Shown here one piece after another: positions 31,748 to 42,161 of a stretch of 64,000 nt of DNA. The DNA comes from Xenorhabdus ishibashii (GTDB lineage Bacteria; Pseudomonadota; Gammaproteobacteria; Enterobacterales; Enterobacteriaceae), in NCBI RefSeq assembly GCF_002632755.1, contig NZ_NJAK01000001.1:3162001-3226000 (forward strand). Direction: 5' to 3'. A program made the position numbers and the translations under genes. Under the pieces are notes generated by a model that was given only the letters and a program-made list of their open reading frames with translations, ran no database searches and was not told where the DNA came from. Every line of letters begins with the position of its first letter. Position 1 is the first letter of the stretch.

Positions 31748-33894
31748 TGGTGCCTATCTCATGGGCAATGTTGCAGGCACAGATGCAACAGCAGGGGCAG
31801 CGCCGTTTAGTTGTTTTAAGTGGTGATCCGCAGTGGAGTGAACTGATTATTAATCAGCTAACAAAACAGTTTCAAGGGGATTGGGTAACGGTTTCAGCCC
31901 ATGTATCTGGTGGTGCTATTGATCCGATAAAAGCTGTCAGCTTGCTTGGTCGTGAATTCTTGCATGGTGTTTTTGATGCCACTCAGGGGCTTAATGCTGA
32001 AGCATTGGCGATACTGGCTGGTACACTAAAAGCGGGAAGCTGGCTGGTGATGCGTGTACCAGCCTGGTCACAATGGCCAGAAAAGCCTGATGAAGATAGT
32101 TTGCGCTGGAATGAATCGGCAGGCATTATTTCGACACCTAATTTTATTCGCCATATTCAGCAGCAAATCCTTGCATTTCCTGAAGTATTATTATGGCGTC
32201 AGGAAATACCTTTTCAGATATCTCAGATACCACCATTGCCTACAACCAGAGCATGGCAGATGCCTGATGGCAACCCAACGGTAAGCCAGCAATCCATTCT
32301 TGAAGAATTGCGACAGGCCACACAGGGCGTTTGGGTGATCACTGCACCACGGGGGCGAGGGAAATCGGCTTTGGCAGGGATGTTGGTACGATATTGGCGG
32401 GGAAAATGCTGGTTATGTGCCCCTGCGAAAATAACCACAGAAGTTATTCGGCGTTACTCTGGTATTTCAGTTTCAGATCCTGCTGAACAGAAGCCTTTAG
32501 AACAGGAAACACCTTTTTGGGCAGTAGACCATTTGTTGAAATATTGCCGAGCAAAAAAAGATAAACAGGAAAATAAAAGCGATGCTGATTGGTTATTGAT
32601 TGATGAAGCAGCCGCTATCCCAACGCCACAATTAGCAGAATTGATCTGCCATTTTCCACGGGTATTGTTGACCTCAACAGTTCAGGGTTATGAGGGAACG
32701 GGTCGCGGTTTTTTGTTGAAACTCTGTGCTGAATTGCCTGATTGCCATATTCGTGAATTGAAAACTCCGATGCGCTGGGCTTCCCATGATCCATTGGAAG
32801 CGTGGCTGGATAGTGCCTTGTTGTTCGATGATAAACCGTTCGTTGATGACACTCGATTAAACACAGAAGAATTGCATTTTCATCCGATCTATCAGTCTGA
32901 ATGGTTACAACATCCTTCGTTATTGCGCCAATTTTATGGTTTATTAGCCAGCGCGCATTACCGTACATCCCCCCTTGACCTGCGGCGATTAATGGATGGT
33001 AAAGGAATGACATTTTTGTCTGCTATTTCTGGGACTCCAGAGCATGAGCAACAATTGATTGGTGCTTTGTGGATGGTGAATGAAGGCGGATTGTCACAGA
33101 CATTAGCGCATGAAATTTGGGCAGGGCGTCGGCGACCAAGAGGTAATTTGGTGGCACAATCTCTGGCGGCACATAGCGGTTTTCCACAGGCTGCAACTTT
33201 GCGATCACAACGAATTAGCCGTATTGCTGTACAAGCTCAATATCGCCGTCAAGGTATTGCACAGCATTTGATCGTTCAGCAATGTCAGGAAGCCAGTAAA
33301 AAAAGGCTGGATTTCATTTCGGTCAGTTTTGGTTATACCGCTGAACTGTGGGCTCTTTGGCAAAAATGTGGTTTTCGTCTGGTGAGAATGGGAACTCACC
33401 GAGAAGCAAGTAGTGGTTGTTATACCGCAATGGCGGTTCTGCCTTTGAGTGAGCAGGGCGAACGATTTGCCCAATCCGCACAACAGCGATTATCCAGAGA
33501 TGCCAGAGGATTAGAATCGTTACTCGGCTTTCCCTTGCCAGTTGAGCATGATAGTGATGAACGGCTCAATAATAGTGATTGGCAGGAATTGGCTGGATTT
33601 GCATTTGCTCATCGTCCTCTGTCAGCGTCTTATTTTGCATTACAGAGATTACTGTTAAAGAGTCATTTGGCCTTGCCGGCACTGAGAAAGCATCTTCAAC
33701 AACGGCTAAGTATCGAACAATGTGTTAATGAATTATCACTAAGTGGCCGTAAGGCTCTATTAAAATACTGGCGGGAAGAGGCTGCTGGTGCATTGGCAAG
33801 CATCGATAAAATACTTGCCAGGCACTGGAGAGATTGGATTATTTCTTGCGATCCCGCTGCGGCCAATCATCCTCATCATCCCATTGATCATTAA
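31747..33894 (+). CDS. tmcA: tRNA(Met) cytidine acetyltransferase TmcA
   Basis: 715 residues from the ATG that overlaps the yeaL stop. An N-terminal domain (DUF1726-like) is followed by a RecA-type helicase with Walker [13 protein letters not shown] (about residue 200) and Walker [16 protein letters not shown], then a GNAT domain with [20 protein letters not shown], and a C-terminal tRNA-binding region. It makes N4-acetylcytidine at wobble position 34 of elongator tRNA-Met using ATP and acetyl-CoA. It neighbours ypfN and dapE as in E. coli. Confidence 0.95.
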   Translation: MVPISWAMLQAQMQQQGQRRLVVLSGDPQWSELIINQLTKQFQGDWVTVSAHVSGGAIDPIKAVSLLGREFLHGVFDATQGLNAEALAILAGTLKAGSWLVMRVPAWSQWPEKPDEDSLRWNESAGIISTPNFIRHIQQQILAFPEVLLWRQEIPFQISQIPPLPTTRAWQMPDGNPTVSQQSILEELRQATQGVWVITAPRGRGKSALAGMLVRYWRGKCWLCAPAKITTEVIRRYSGISVSDPAEQKPLEQETPFWAVDHLLKYCRAKKDKQENKSDADWLLIDEAAAIPTPQLAELICHFPRVLLTSTVQGYEGTGRGFLLKLCAELPDCHIRELKTPMRWASHDPLEAWLDSALLFDDKPFVDDTRLNTEELHFHPIYQSEWLQHPSLLRQFYGLLASAHYRTSPLDLRRLMDGKGMTFLSAISGTPEHEQQLIGALWMVNEGGLSQTLAHEIWAGRRRPRGNLVAQSLAAHSGFPQAATLRSQRISRIAVQAQYRRQGIAQHLIVQQCQEASKKRLDFISVSFGYTAELWALWQKCGFRLVRMGTHREASSGCYTAMAVLPLSEQGERFAQSAQQRLSRDARGLESLLGFPLPVEHDSDERLNNSDWQELAGFAFAHRPLSASYFALQRLLLKSHLALPALRKHLQQRLSIEQCVNELSLSGRKALLKYWREEAAGALASIDKILARHWRDWIISCDPAAANHPHHPIDH

Positions 33895-34033
33895 GATCTC
33901 GGTGCGGGGGCAATTCGGGTTTGTCATCTAAGAACGATTTTTTATCGACGCGACTGAGTGCCTTTACTGCATTAACAATAATGCCGATAAGCACTAACAG
34001 AACAACCCACCAATAATCTATCAACCAATGCAT
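33839..34033 (-). CDS. ypfN: YpfN, UPF0370 small membrane protein
   Basis: 64 residues: one transmembrane helix (about 6-26) followed by an acidic tail containing [20 protein letters not shown], essentially that of E. coli YpfN. Its 3' end overlaps the tmcA end by 56 bp on the opposite strand. Function unknown. GAGGAAAA lies before the ATG. Confidence 0.9.
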   Translation of the reverse strand: MHWLIDYWWVVLLVLIGIIVNAVKALSRVDKKSFLDDKPELPPHRDLNDQWDDEDDWPQRDRKK

Positions 34034-34131
34034 GGTATTTTCCTCAGAGTGTTAAGGGCCTCTTCCATGAGGCTCAGGAGCCTAATGTGTTATTTCTGCT
34101 GATCGGTATATTTTCCTGATTTACAGTTTTC

Positions 34132-34800
34132 TTAATCCATTATCCTGATGTATTTTTCAAATATATAGGATAGATTGGTTTTTAACCAGTTTATGCCGGC
34201 AATATCACGATTCTCCCAGGCACCCAATAGCACTTGTTCATCGAATAAATTTTCAGCTTCATGGGATAATGGCCAATAGCTGATATGCCAGGGTTCATAA
34301 GCTACACCAGCATCGTGGCGCGTGAAGGGGCGGTAGAAATCATAATGAGACATATTTTCTGTCAGCCAGTGGGTTAATGGCTCAAAGTATCCTCCGTTTT
34401 CATACTCCCACGGCTCTAGCTGCAATTTCTTACCTTTTGGTAGCAAAAAGGGATCATAAATATCCAATTCGGTGCCCCAATGATGGCGACTTGCCCCCGG
34501 CAGAGCTGACCAGCGGAGAATAGCTTCACAAAGTTCGCCTTCACCCATTTTCGAGATGTCAAGAGGTTGGCTATGATCATCTAATACCGGACGTTGACCA
34601 CGGAATTTCTCATTCCAGATAGTTTGCTGACGTGTGAAATCGCGGAACGAACTGGCCGGTTGTAGCTTAAAACCTGCCTTGGCAGCCTCTTTCTGCATGG
34701 CAAGAAACGCTTTGGTGGCATTAAATTGCAAACGGTGATTGCCTGTAAGCGTGACTAGGTGATCCGTAGAAAGACCGCTCAGGATTTCAGGTGTCATCAT
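34132..34800 (-). CDS. M15-family peptidase (VanY-like D,D-carboxypeptidase)
   Basis: 222 residues. The M15B pattern is clear: [17 protein letters not shown], zinc ligands in [14 protein letters not shown], and the third ligand with catalytic Glu in [11 protein letters not shown]. Members cleave the terminal D-Ala of peptidoglycan stem peptides. There is no convincing signal peptide or membrane anchor, so a cytoplasmic, murein-recycling or unconventional location should be considered. Its ATG overlaps the dapE stop (ATGA), so it is co-translated with a DAP-pathway gene. E. coli K-12 does not have this gene next to dapE. Confidence 0.85.
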   Translation of the reverse strand: MMTPEILSGLSTDHLVTLTGNHRLQFNATKAFLAMQKEAAKAGFKLQPASSFRDFTRQQTIWNEKFRGQRPVLDDHSQPLDISKMGEGELCEAILRWSALPGASRHHWGTELDIYDPFLLPKGKKLQLEPWEYENGGYFEPLTHWLTENMSHYDFYRPFTRHDAGVAYEPWHISYWPLSHEAENLFDEQVLLGAWENRDIAGINWLKTNLSYIFEKYIRIMD

Positions 34801-35924
34801 CTGATTAATTGCTCCATAGTACGTTGATAAATCAGGCTCAATGCTTGTAAATCAGCCACCTTGACACATTCATTGACTTTATGGATTGTGGCATTGATTG
34901 GTCCCAATTCCACGATCTGCGCCCCCATTCTGGCAATAAAGCGTCCATCTGAAGTGCCGCCACTGGTTGATAACTCCGGCTTATATCCACAATAATGCTC
35001 AATGGATTCAACCACTGCATCAACAAGCTCCCCCTTGCGAGTCAGGAAAGGTTGGCCTGATAGCCACCAGTCAATCTCATGTTTGAGATGATACTTTTTC
35101 AGCATATCTTCAACCCGTTGCCGGATCTCGACATCGGTCAGTTCGGTACTGAAACGGAAATTAAATTGAACCCACAGTTTCCCCGGGATAACGTTATTGC
35201 TGCCGGTTCCTGCCTGAATATTAGCGATTTGCATCGTTGTGGCAGGGAAAAACTCATTACCGTTATCCCACTGAGTATTGACGAGTTCTTGCAGAAAAGG
35301 GAGTGAGTGATGAATGGGGTTATCAGCCAATTCTGGGTAGGCAACATGCCCTTGGGTGCCAAAAATGGTCAAACTCGCGGTCAGGGAACCCCGCCGTCCG
35401 TTTTTGATCATATCCCCAAGACATTTCTGGCTGGATGGCTCTCCCACCAGACAATAATCTAAACGTTCATGACGAGCCATTAACGTTTCAACAACCTTAA
35501 CGGTGCCATTGATCGCTTTAGCCTCTTCATCGGACGTGATCAGAAAAGCCAGACGGCCTTTATGCTCAGGATTATCCGTGACAAAACGTTCAGCCGCAAC
35601 AACCATTGCCGCCAGAGAGCCTTTCATATCTGCGGCGCCGCGGCCATACAGCATGCCATCACGAATAGTGGGTTCAAACGGAGGTGTCTGCCACTGTGAG
35701 ATATCACCGGTAGGAACGACATCGGTGTGCCCGGCAAGGGCAAAAGTGACACCAGTTCCACGATAAGCCCAGAAATTCAGGGTATCACCGAAAGGCATTC
35801 GCTCTATGGTAAAGCCAATGTTTTGCAGACGCTGAATAAGAAGTTCCTGACAACCTTGATCATCCGGACTGACAGAAGGACGTTTGATTAACTGTTGGGC
35901 AAGATCAATTACTGGGCAAGTCAT
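34797..35924 (-). CDS. dapE: Succinyl-diaminopimelate desuccinylase
   Basis: 375 residues, M20 metallopeptidase fold. Metal-site motifs: [38 protein letters not shown] (general base Glu), VGEPSS and the late His in [14 protein letters not shown]. It releases succinate from N-succinyl-LL-DAP in lysine/DAP synthesis. It overlaps yffB by 20 bp and the M15 gene by 4 bp. The ribosome site AAGGAGAG is strong. Confidence 0.96.
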   Translation of the reverse strand: MTCPVIDLAQQLIKRPSVSPDDQGCQELLIQRLQNIGFTIERMPFGDTLNFWAYRGTGVTFALAGHTDVVPTGDISQWQTPPFEPTIRDGMLYGRGAADMKGSLAAMVVAAERFVTDNPEHKGRLAFLITSDEEAKAINGTVKVVETLMARHERLDYCLVGEPSSQKCLGDMIKNGRRGSLTASLTIFGTQGHVAYPELADNPIHHSLPFLQELVNTQWDNGNEFFPATTMQIANIQAGTGSNNVIPGKLWVQFNFRFSTELTDVEIRQRVEDMLKKYHLKHEIDWWLSGQPFLTRKGELVDAVVESIEHYCGYKPELSTSGGTSDGRFIARMGAQIVELGPINATIHKVNECVKVADLQALSLIYQRTMEQLIR

Positions 35925-36387
35925 AATTTTCTCTCCTTAGCGAGTCATACGAGAAAAACTGTTGATATTGTTCCACATTAAAACCGAGCAAATACTTCTC
36001 TGTTTCTGTCCCCTTTTTTTTTGAACCTTCTGAGCGAGAGACTAATAGGGGGCGTTTTATGATTGAAGGATGTTCCAGCATGAGAGCCTTGGCTTCTTCT
36101 GCATTGTTAATGGCTGCTTTTTGCTCGTCGGGCAATTTGCGCCACGTTGTACCACGAGTATTCAGGAGAGATCCCCAACCAGCAAGCTCAATAAATGATT
36201 GGAGTAGCTCAGGGGAGAGACCATCAACCCGATAATCATGAAATTGATAAGGTATTTCTTGATCTTCTAACCAACGACGCGCTTTTTTGATGGTATCGCA
36301 GTTTTTAATGCCGTAGAGAATGGATATTGTGTGAGAAGTAGTATCTGTATGAGAAAGAGTATCTGGGTGAAAAGTGTTAGTTGACAT
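35905..36387 (-). CDS. yffB: ArsC/Spx-family protein YffB
   Basis: 160 residues from ATG 36387, which has AAGG upstream; an open frame to 36501 exists without homology. The thioredoxin-like fold shows [20 protein letters not shown] and [12 protein letters not shown], as in E. coli YffB. Compared with E. coli it has a roughly 20-residue Thr/His-rich N-terminal addition and an insert near residue 125 ([15 protein letters not shown]). Family members are glutathione-dependent thiol reductases or Spx-like. It is upstream of dapE as in E. coli. Confidence 0.9.
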   Translation of the reverse strand: MSTNTFHPDTLSHTDTTSHTISILYGIKNCDTIKKARRWLEDQEIPYQFHDYRVDGLSPELLQSFIELAGWGSLLNTRGTTWRKLPDEQKAAINNAEEAKALMLEHPSIIKRPLLVSRSEGSKKKGTETEKYLLGFNVEQYQQFFSYDSLRRENYDLPSN

Positions 36388-36704
36388 GATAAATGCCTTG
36401 GCTTTGTTTTGTTCAACATATCCGACATAATGCGGGAAAGTGACTATTTTATCCAGATAACGCGTTTTTGAGTACACTTTCGGGTTACTTCTTCCTGACA
36501 TTGATGTTACGGGTGTTTAAATTGTCGACAAAAACATATTAATTGCATTTAAAATAATTAGTTTGCGAATAATGCCATCGTTTATTATACGTAAAATTAA
36601 TTTATTCCTAATTAGTTTATAATTCTTGATAACTCACAATTTCCCCATTAGCAAAAATGAGGGAAATTGTGTTTCGTATTGGGGCGTTAAGCTGCAATCC
36701 AATG

Positions 36705-37340
36705 TTAAATTAACTCTGTTTTTCTATGTTTTAGATAGATGATAGTGGCTTCAAGACGGGAACGTGATTTAAGTTTTTTCAATAAGTTACGAGTATGAAC
36801 TTTCACGGTTTCTTCAGAAATGAAAAGGAAATCGGCAATTTCTTTATTTGTCATCCCTTCTGCAATTTCTTTTAAAACATCTAATTCACGTTTGGTTAAT
36901 TTTGATAACGGATCAACATAAAAATGGCGAGTGGATAAATATTGATGAACTCTTTCGCTGAACACTGCATGGCCATCTATGGCTTTTTTTATGTTATTCA
37001 GTAGGGAGGTAAGATCGATGTCTTTTAATAAATAACCATTTGCACCGGAGTCAACAGCATCGTAAATATCACTTCTGTGATCTGAATCGGAAAGTACCAA
37101 GATATAGGAATCAAGTCCTTTGCGGCGGAGAGCTTTAATCGTATCAATCCCTGAAAGACCATGAATTTTCAAATCCATCAAAATAATATCAGGCTTTATT
37201 TGGCAAGCGATATTAATTGCGTCTTCACCATTACCGGTTTCGGCAGTCACAATGAGTTCCCGCTCTAATTCAATCAACCCTTTTAAGCCGTGACGAATGA
37301 TAGGATGATCATCAACTATCATGACTGAATGATTATGCAT
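36705..37340 (-). CDS. NarL/NarP-type response regulator, no adjacent sensor
   Basis: 211 residues. Receiver domain with acidic residues in IVDDHP, phosphoacceptor in DIILMDLKIHGLSG (about D56) and Lys in YLLKD; C-terminal LuxR helix-turn-helix LTKRELDVLKEIAEGMTNKE and ETVKVHTRNLLKKL. It is closest to NarP by eye. In E. coli narQ, the nitrate/nitrite sensor, lies near yffB (with acrD between); here a NarP-like gene lies next to yffB and no kinase is in the window. Nitrate control is therefore plausible but not shown. GGGAGAAAG precedes the ATG. Confidence 0.82.
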   Translation of the reverse strand: MHNHSVMIVDDHPIIRHGLKGLIELERELIVTAETGNGEDAINIACQIKPDIILMDLKIHGLSGIDTIKALRRKGLDSYILVLSDSDHRSDIYDAVDSGANGYLLKDIDLTSLLNNIKKAIDGHAVFSERVHQYLSTRHFYVDPLSKLTKRELDVLKEIAEGMTNKEIADFLFISEETVKVHTRNLLKKLKSRSRLEATIIYLKHRKTELI

Positions 37341-37878
37341 ATTCTTTCTCCCATATAGAAATGCAGATTTATGTTTAATAAAACATGAAAGACAGATTTC
37401 TGCTTTATGTTAAATTGCTGTGTGATTTTTATGGAATATATTGAATCATCGTTTATGAGATTCTGGAAATATATCCTGATATAAAAATAGAAATGTCGCA
37501 AACAGATTTAACCACTCAGATTAAATTCACTTTCATAAGAAAATGTGTTTCCTTAATTGCTAATAATTTTCCAAATAAATTTGAATGAATATTTTATAGA
37601 TTAAGTTTTGTTTTTGTAAACTTATTTTAAATTTTAATTTAAAAATATATCGTTAATTAATTTATCAGGTTATTAGTTGAGGATTAAATACCTCTATGTG
37701 GGTATCATCAGGAGAATATCATATAATATTAATTAGCGTCAGTTTAATCATCTGTCTGTTTTTTGTACCTTGATTTTAAAGATTATGAACAAAATGCTGC
37801 TGACATCATGATTTAACCTTCTGTAACTATTATACTGAAACCATTTTCACTAAGACATGACGCATAAAGGATCTGATG
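37341..37878. other. Divergent AT-rich spacer between the narP-like gene and maeB
   Basis: It holds two promoters in about 540 bp. I saw no ORF longer than a few dozen codons with any similarity, and no clear palindromic operator. Confidence 0.4.
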
Positions 37879-40158
37879 ATGGATGAAAAATTGAAACAGA
37901 GTGCTCTTGATTTTCATGAGTTCCCCCAACCTGGAAAAATTACGGTTACACCAACTAAGCCACTGACAACGCAACGTGATTTGGCGTTGGCATACTCACC
38001 GGGTGTTGCTGCGCCTTGTCTTGAAATAGCAAAAGATCCTTTGGCCGCTTACAAATATACAGCTCGTGGTAACCTTGTTGCGGTTATCTCTAACGGCAGC
38101 GCTGTTTTAGGGTTGGGGAATATCGGTGCATTAGCCGGTAAACCTGTTATGGAAGGAAAGGGGGTTTTGTTCAAAAAATTCTCTGGTATTGATGTTTTTG
38201 ACATCGAAGTGGAGGAATCTAATCCTGATAAATTAATCGATATCATCGCAGCTCTGGAACCCACTTTCGGTGGCATCAACCTCGAAGATATTAAAGCACC
38301 AGAGTGTTTCTACATTGAGCAGAAACTCCGTGAGCGCATGAAAATTCCTGTATTCCACGATGATCAACATGGCACAGCAATTATTTGTACCGCAGCAGTG
38401 TTGAATGGATTGCGGGTTGTTAATAAAGATATTGGCAAAGTACGCATGGTTGTATCGGGGGCTGGAGCTGCCTCAATTGCTTGTATGAACCTGCTGGTAG
38501 CACTGGGTTTGAAACGTGAAAATATTGTCGTCTGTGACTCAAAAGGGGTTATCTATCGTGGCCGCGAAGAGAACATGGAAAAGACCAAAGCAGATTATGC
38601 CATCGAAGATAACGGCAGCCGTACACTGGCAGATGTGATCCCTGATGCTGATATTTTCCTCGGCTGTTCCGGCCCAGGTGTTCTGACCCAAGACATGGTG
38701 AAGACCATGGCAAAAGATCCGCTCATTATGGCATTGGCTAATCCAGAGCCGGAAATTTTGCCACCATTGGCAAAAGCAGTACGCCCTGATGCAATTATTT
38801 GTACTGGCCGTTCCGATTTCCCTAATCAGGTGAATAACGTTCTTTGTTTCCCGTTTATTTTCCGTGGTGCATTGGATGTTGGAGCCACAACCATCAATGA
38901 AGAAATGAAGCTTGCCTGTGTACATGCGATTGCTGATCTTGCACTGGCTGAACAAAGTCAGGAAGTTGCTTCCGCCTATGGCGATCAAGACCTGTTCTTT
39001 GGCCCTGATTACATTATTCCAAAACCATTTGATCCTCGCTTGATTGTAAAAATTGCGCCGGCTGTAGCGAAAGCCGCGATGGCATCAGGAGTGGCAACTC
39101 GGCCTATTAGCGATTTCGGGGCATATATTGAGAAACTCAATGAATTTGTCTATAAAACCAACTTATTCATGAAACCAATATTTTCCCAAGCCAAAAAAGA
39201 GAAGAAACGCATTGTATTGGCAGAAGGGGAAGATGTTCGTGTGCTGCATGCGACACAAGAGCTTGTCTCCCTTGGGCTGGCATTCCCTGTCCTGATTGGT
39301 CGCCCTAGCGTCATTGAAATGCGGATTAAAAAGCAGGGACTACATATTGAAGTGGGTAAAGATTTTGAAGTGGTGAACAATGAAAATGATCCACGTTTCA
39401 AAGAATATTGGCAAGAATATTACCAAATGATGAAACGTCGTGGTGTCTCGCAAGAGCAAGCACGTCGGGCAGTGATTGGCAATCCAACGCTGATAGGCGC
39501 AATCATGGTACACCGTGGTGAAGCGGATGGCCTGATTTGTGGGACTGTTGGCAGTTATAGTGAACATTACCCAATCTTGAAAGATGTGTTTGGTTTCCGT
39601 CAGGGAGTGCATACCGCAGGTGCTATGAACGCCTTGATGTTACCGACGGGAAATACGTTCATTGCCGATACTTATGTTAATGAAGATCCAAGCCCAGAAG
39701 AGTTAGCCGAAATCACACTGATGGCGGCTGAAACTGTTCGCCGTTTTGGTATTGAACCTAAAGTCGCTTTGTTATCACGCTCAAGTTTTGGCTCTTCTGA
39801 TTGTGATTCTGCACAAAAAATGCGTAAGACACTGGCATTGGTTCAGCAAATGGCACCATCGCTTGAAATTGACGGTGAAATGCACGGTGATGCTGCGCTG
39901 GTGGAAAGTATCCGCCGCGATATCATGCCAGATAGCCCGTTGAAAGGCTCGGCAAACCTGTTAATTATGCCGAATATGGAAGCGGCTCGTATCAGCTATA
40001 ACTTGCTGCGTGTCACCAGTTCAGAGGGTGTAACAGTTGGCCCTGTCTTGATGGGAGTTGCGAAGCCTGTCCATATCCTGACACCGATTGCTTCTGTACG
40101 TCGTATCGTGAATATGGTGGCGTTGGCGGCCGTTGAAGCACAAACAGTTCCACTATAA
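37879..40158 (+). CDS. maeB: NADP-dependent malic enzyme with phosphotransacetylase-like domain
   Basis: 759 residues from the second of two adjacent ATGs, as in E. coli. The N-terminal malic domain has [16 protein letters not shown] and [20 protein letters not shown]; the NAD(P) domain has [16 protein letters not shown]; residues from about 430 form a Pta-like domain that is regulatory (acetyl-CoA) rather than catalytic in E. coli. It oxidatively decarboxylates malate to pyruvate, generating NADPH. It stands alone with its own terminator. Confidence 0.96.
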   Translation: MDEKLKQSALDFHEFPQPGKITVTPTKPLTTQRDLALAYSPGVAAPCLEIAKDPLAAYKYTARGNLVAVISNGSAVLGLGNIGALAGKPVMEGKGVLFKKFSGIDVFDIEVEESNPDKLIDIIAALEPTFGGINLEDIKAPECFYIEQKLRERMKIPVFHDDQHGTAIICTAAVLNGLRVVNKDIGKVRMVVSGAGAASIACMNLLVALGLKRENIVVCDSKGVIYRGREENMEKTKADYAIEDNGSRTLADVIPDADIFLGCSGPGVLTQDMVKTMAKDPLIMALANPEPEILPPLAKAVRPDAIICTGRSDFPNQVNNVLCFPFIFRGALDVGATTINEEMKLACVHAIADLALAEQSQEVASAYGDQDLFFGPDYIIPKPFDPRLIVKIAPAVAKAAMASGVATRPISDFGAYIEKLNEFVYKTNLFMKPIFSQAKKEKKRIVLAEGEDVRVLHATQELVSLGLAFPVLIGRPSVIEMRIKKQGLHIEVGKDFEVVNNENDPRFKEYWQEYYQMMKRRGVSQEQARRAVIGNPTLIGAIMVHRGEADGLICGTVGSYSEHYPILKDVFGFRQGVHTAGAMNALMLPTGNTFIADTYVNEDPSPEELAEITLMAAETVRRFGIEPKVALLSRSSFGSSDCDSAQKMRKTLALVQQMAPSLEIDGEMHGDAALVESIRRDIMPDSPLKGSANLLIMPNMEAARISYNLLRVTSSEGVTVGPVLMGVAKPVHILTPIASVRRIVNMVALAAVEAQTVPL

Positions 40159-40214
40159 AAATCGAGTTTGTTAGCATTCCCATTCCAACCGTGAATTGGG
40201 AATAAATTGGTGAA

Positions 40215-40250
40215 CTACCCTGTTAGGCTTATGTTTAGCAGGGTATTTTT
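40215..40250 (+). terminator. maeB terminator
   Basis: TACCCTG and CAGGGTA form a stem with a long loop, followed by ATTTTTATTT. It separates maeB from the Fur-box promoter immediately downstream. Confidence 0.75.
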
Positions 40251-40254
40251 ATTT

Positions 40255-40279
40255 GTAAATAATTCTCATTATCTATAAT
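40255..40279 (+). promoter_or_regulatory. Fur box and -10 element for the ChaN/TonB locus
   Basis: GTAAATAATTCTCATTATC (40255-40273) matches the 19-bp Fur consensus at 14 positions. It abuts a perfect TATAAT (40274-40279), 33 bp before the ChaN-like start. Fur-Fe2+ would block RNA polymerase here, so the locus should be on in iron starvation. Confidence 0.78.
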
Positions 40280-40312
40280 ATGCGGGCAATTTTCTTTGGA
40301 TGATTAATAATT

Positions 40313-41227
40313 ATGCAAATATCAACCCGTATAAAATCGACTTTTTTAACTTGTTTTCTCCTGCTTGGCGGTTGTTTTCTAACCGGTTGTACCGCGGCAC
40401 TAAACGATTCTCAAAATAGCTCTCAGGCAGTGTTACAAACTCTCCCAGATGAATTGATGCGATCTGGTGCAGTGCTTGATATGAAAACAGGCAAAGCAAT
40501 TATGCCAGAGCAATTACTGGAACAATTGGCGAATTACCCTCGTGTCATTGTTGGTGAAAAACATGACAATCCTTACCATCATCAAATTGAGTTATGGCTG
40601 GTTCAGCAACTTGACCAGAAACGTCCCCATGGTTCCGTATTACTGGAAATGATTAACCCAAACCAGCAAGAAAAAGTCAATAAGGTGAAAAGTTGGCTAC
40701 AGGGCAATCCGATTGTCAGGGAAGAGCGGATCCAGAATTTATTGGCGTGGCAACAGGGTTGGCCGTGGAAATGGTATGGTGATTTAGTTATGGAGCTGAT
40801 GAGGGCACCTTATCCTCTGTTAGCAGCAAATTTAGATCGCAGCGAAATTGAACAATATAAAAATCAAAAAACAGAAGATAAAAATTCACTTGTTTCTGAA
40901 AATGTTAAACAGCTTATTGAAACCACTATTAAAAACTCCCATGGCGGAAATATAGAACCAAAACTTCTTTCTTATATGACTAAGGTTCAGCAAATGCGGG
41001 ATCAACGGATGGCAGAGCGGCTAATTAAGGCTCCATCGCCTGCTTTGCTATTTGCTGGGGGATATCACGCAGTAAAAGCGATGGGAGTTCCTCAACATGT
41101 CAAAAAAATAGCGCCAAATGAAGAAATAGCCGTCTTTGTCATTGCAGAAGAGGGCGTTTCGTTAAATAACGAATATGCTGATTTTGTCTGGTTTACGCCC
41201 AAGGTCAGCGAGAATATAACCAAATGA
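40313..41227 (+). CDS. ChaN/PhuW-like heme-binding lipoprotein
   Basis: 304 residues (DUF399/ChaN family). Lipoprotein signal with Cys26 in FLTGC. The signature is VIVGEKHDNPYHHQIELWLV, then PYPLLAANLDRSEIEQ and a C-terminal AGGYHAVKAMGVPQHV. In Campylobacter ChaN and relatives, dimers bind two cofacial hemes, and the genes sit beside TonB-dependent heme receptors. Here it is first in a Fur-headed cluster followed by TonB, peptidase and receptor genes, which fits storage or handover of heme at a membrane. Confidence 0.85.
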   Translation: MQISTRIKSTFLTCFLLLGGCFLTGCTAALNDSQNSSQAVLQTLPDELMRSGAVLDMKTGKAIMPEQLLEQLANYPRVIVGEKHDNPYHHQIELWLVQQLDQKRPHGSVLLEMINPNQQEKVNKVKSWLQGNPIVREERIQNLLAWQQGWPWKWYGDLVMELMRAPYPLLAANLDRSEIEQYKNQKTEDKNSLVSENVKQLIETTIKNSHGGNIEPKLLSYMTKVQQMRDQRMAERLIKAPSPALLFAGGYHAVKAMGVPQHVKKIAPNEEIAVFVIAEEGVSLNNEYADFVWFTPKVSENITK

Positions 41228-41286
41228 TGGTAAGTATCACAAGGAAGTGATTAATTAACAAATAAAAATAGTTTTCATTTATATAT

Positions 41287-41305
41287 TGAATTGATTATCA
41301 TTCAT
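41287..41305 (+). promoter_or_regulatory. Second candidate Fur box, before the tonB-like gene
   Basis: TGAATTGATTATCATTCAT matches the Fur consensus at 11 of 19 positions, with the core TGATTATCATT nearly complete. It lies in the 112-bp gap before the tonB-like gene and suggests an internal iron-regulated promoter. Confidence 0.55.
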
Positions 41306-41339
41306 CTCAATTTATCATTGACATAATGTGCTATAAGAG

Positions 41340-42143
41340 ATGTTGACGTACACCACGTATCAAAATACTCACTCTGGTCATGTGACAAAATCCTTTCTCG
41401 CTGCGATCACACTCCATGCTTTGTTCGTAGGATGGCTGGTTTACAAACCAAAGGATGTGGATATTGAGGAGCTTCTTCCTCCACCAGCGGTGATGGTGGA
41501 ACTGTCAACGCAAACAGAAGCACTACAAAAAATACAAAAACAGCCAATTGGTATTGAGCAGCAACTATCTGTTGCCAGTCAGCAGCAGGAAAGCAAAGTT
41601 GATGAAATTAACATGCCAAAATTGGATGTAAATGAGAATGCCCTGCTTTTGGTGGATAAGCAGAAGAAAAAAAAGAAAGAACAAGATGTACCGAAGAAAA
41701 CTCAGCCTGTTAAGCGAGTGAAAGCAAAAGAGCAAGAAAGTGAAAAATTCCACAGTAGCGCCGCACCAACAACCAGTAATGCTACGGCCGATAGTGTGAC
41801 TGCCCGCACCGCCGCATCCTATGAAAGCAATTCTGATGCCATTGCCGATGCCAAAGCTGTTTGGCAGGCAGAGGTGGCCGGACACTTGAACCGCTATAAA
41901 AAATATCCAGAAGATGCCCAGAGAAGAAGACGAATAGGGCGTCCTATGGTGAAATTTACGGTTAACCAATTAGGGGGCGTGATTAGCAGTGAATTAACTC
42001 GCCGCTCAGGAACTAATTCACTAGACAGAGAAGCAAGGATGGTATTGGAAAGGGCACAGCCTCTGCCTAAACCACCGGAAGTCGTTTTAACTAATGGCAG
42101 TGTTACGGTTGAACTGCCGATAGATTTTTATTTATCTCAATAA
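41340..42143 (+). CDS. TonB-like energy transducer
   Basis: 267 residues. A cytoplasmic start, one transmembrane helix (about 17-35, AAITLHALFVGWLV, with the His seen in TonB anchors), a periplasmic spacer with a Lys-rich run (about residues 104-128, KQKKKKKEQDVPKK) where classical TonB has Pro-Glu/Pro-Lys repeats, and a C-terminal TonB domain with YPEDAQRRRRIGRPMVKFTV and NGSVTVELPIDF. It transmits proton-motive energy from ExbB-ExbD to outer-membrane receptors. No exbBD is in the window. The ATG is almost touching an AAGAG; a slightly later start is possible. It probably serves the receptor encoded 2.4 kb downstream. Confidence 0.88.
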   Translation: MLTYTTYQNTHSGHVTKSFLAAITLHALFVGWLVYKPKDVDIEELLPPPAVMVELSTQTEALQKIQKQPIGIEQQLSVASQQQESKVDEINMPKLDVNENALLLVDKQKKKKKEQDVPKKTQPVKRVKAKEQESEKFHSSAAPTTSNATADSVTARTAASYESNSDAIADAKAVWQAEVAGHLNRYKKYPEDAQRRRRIGRPMVKFTVNQLGGVISSELTRRSGTNSLDREARMVLERAQPLPKPPEVVLTNGSVTVELPIDFYLSQ

Positions 42144-42161
42144 AAATACAGGATTGATGGC

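Noticed and set aside
38539..38988. 149-codon minus-strand ORF
   Set aside because: Fully antisense to maeB, and composition is unlike a protein.
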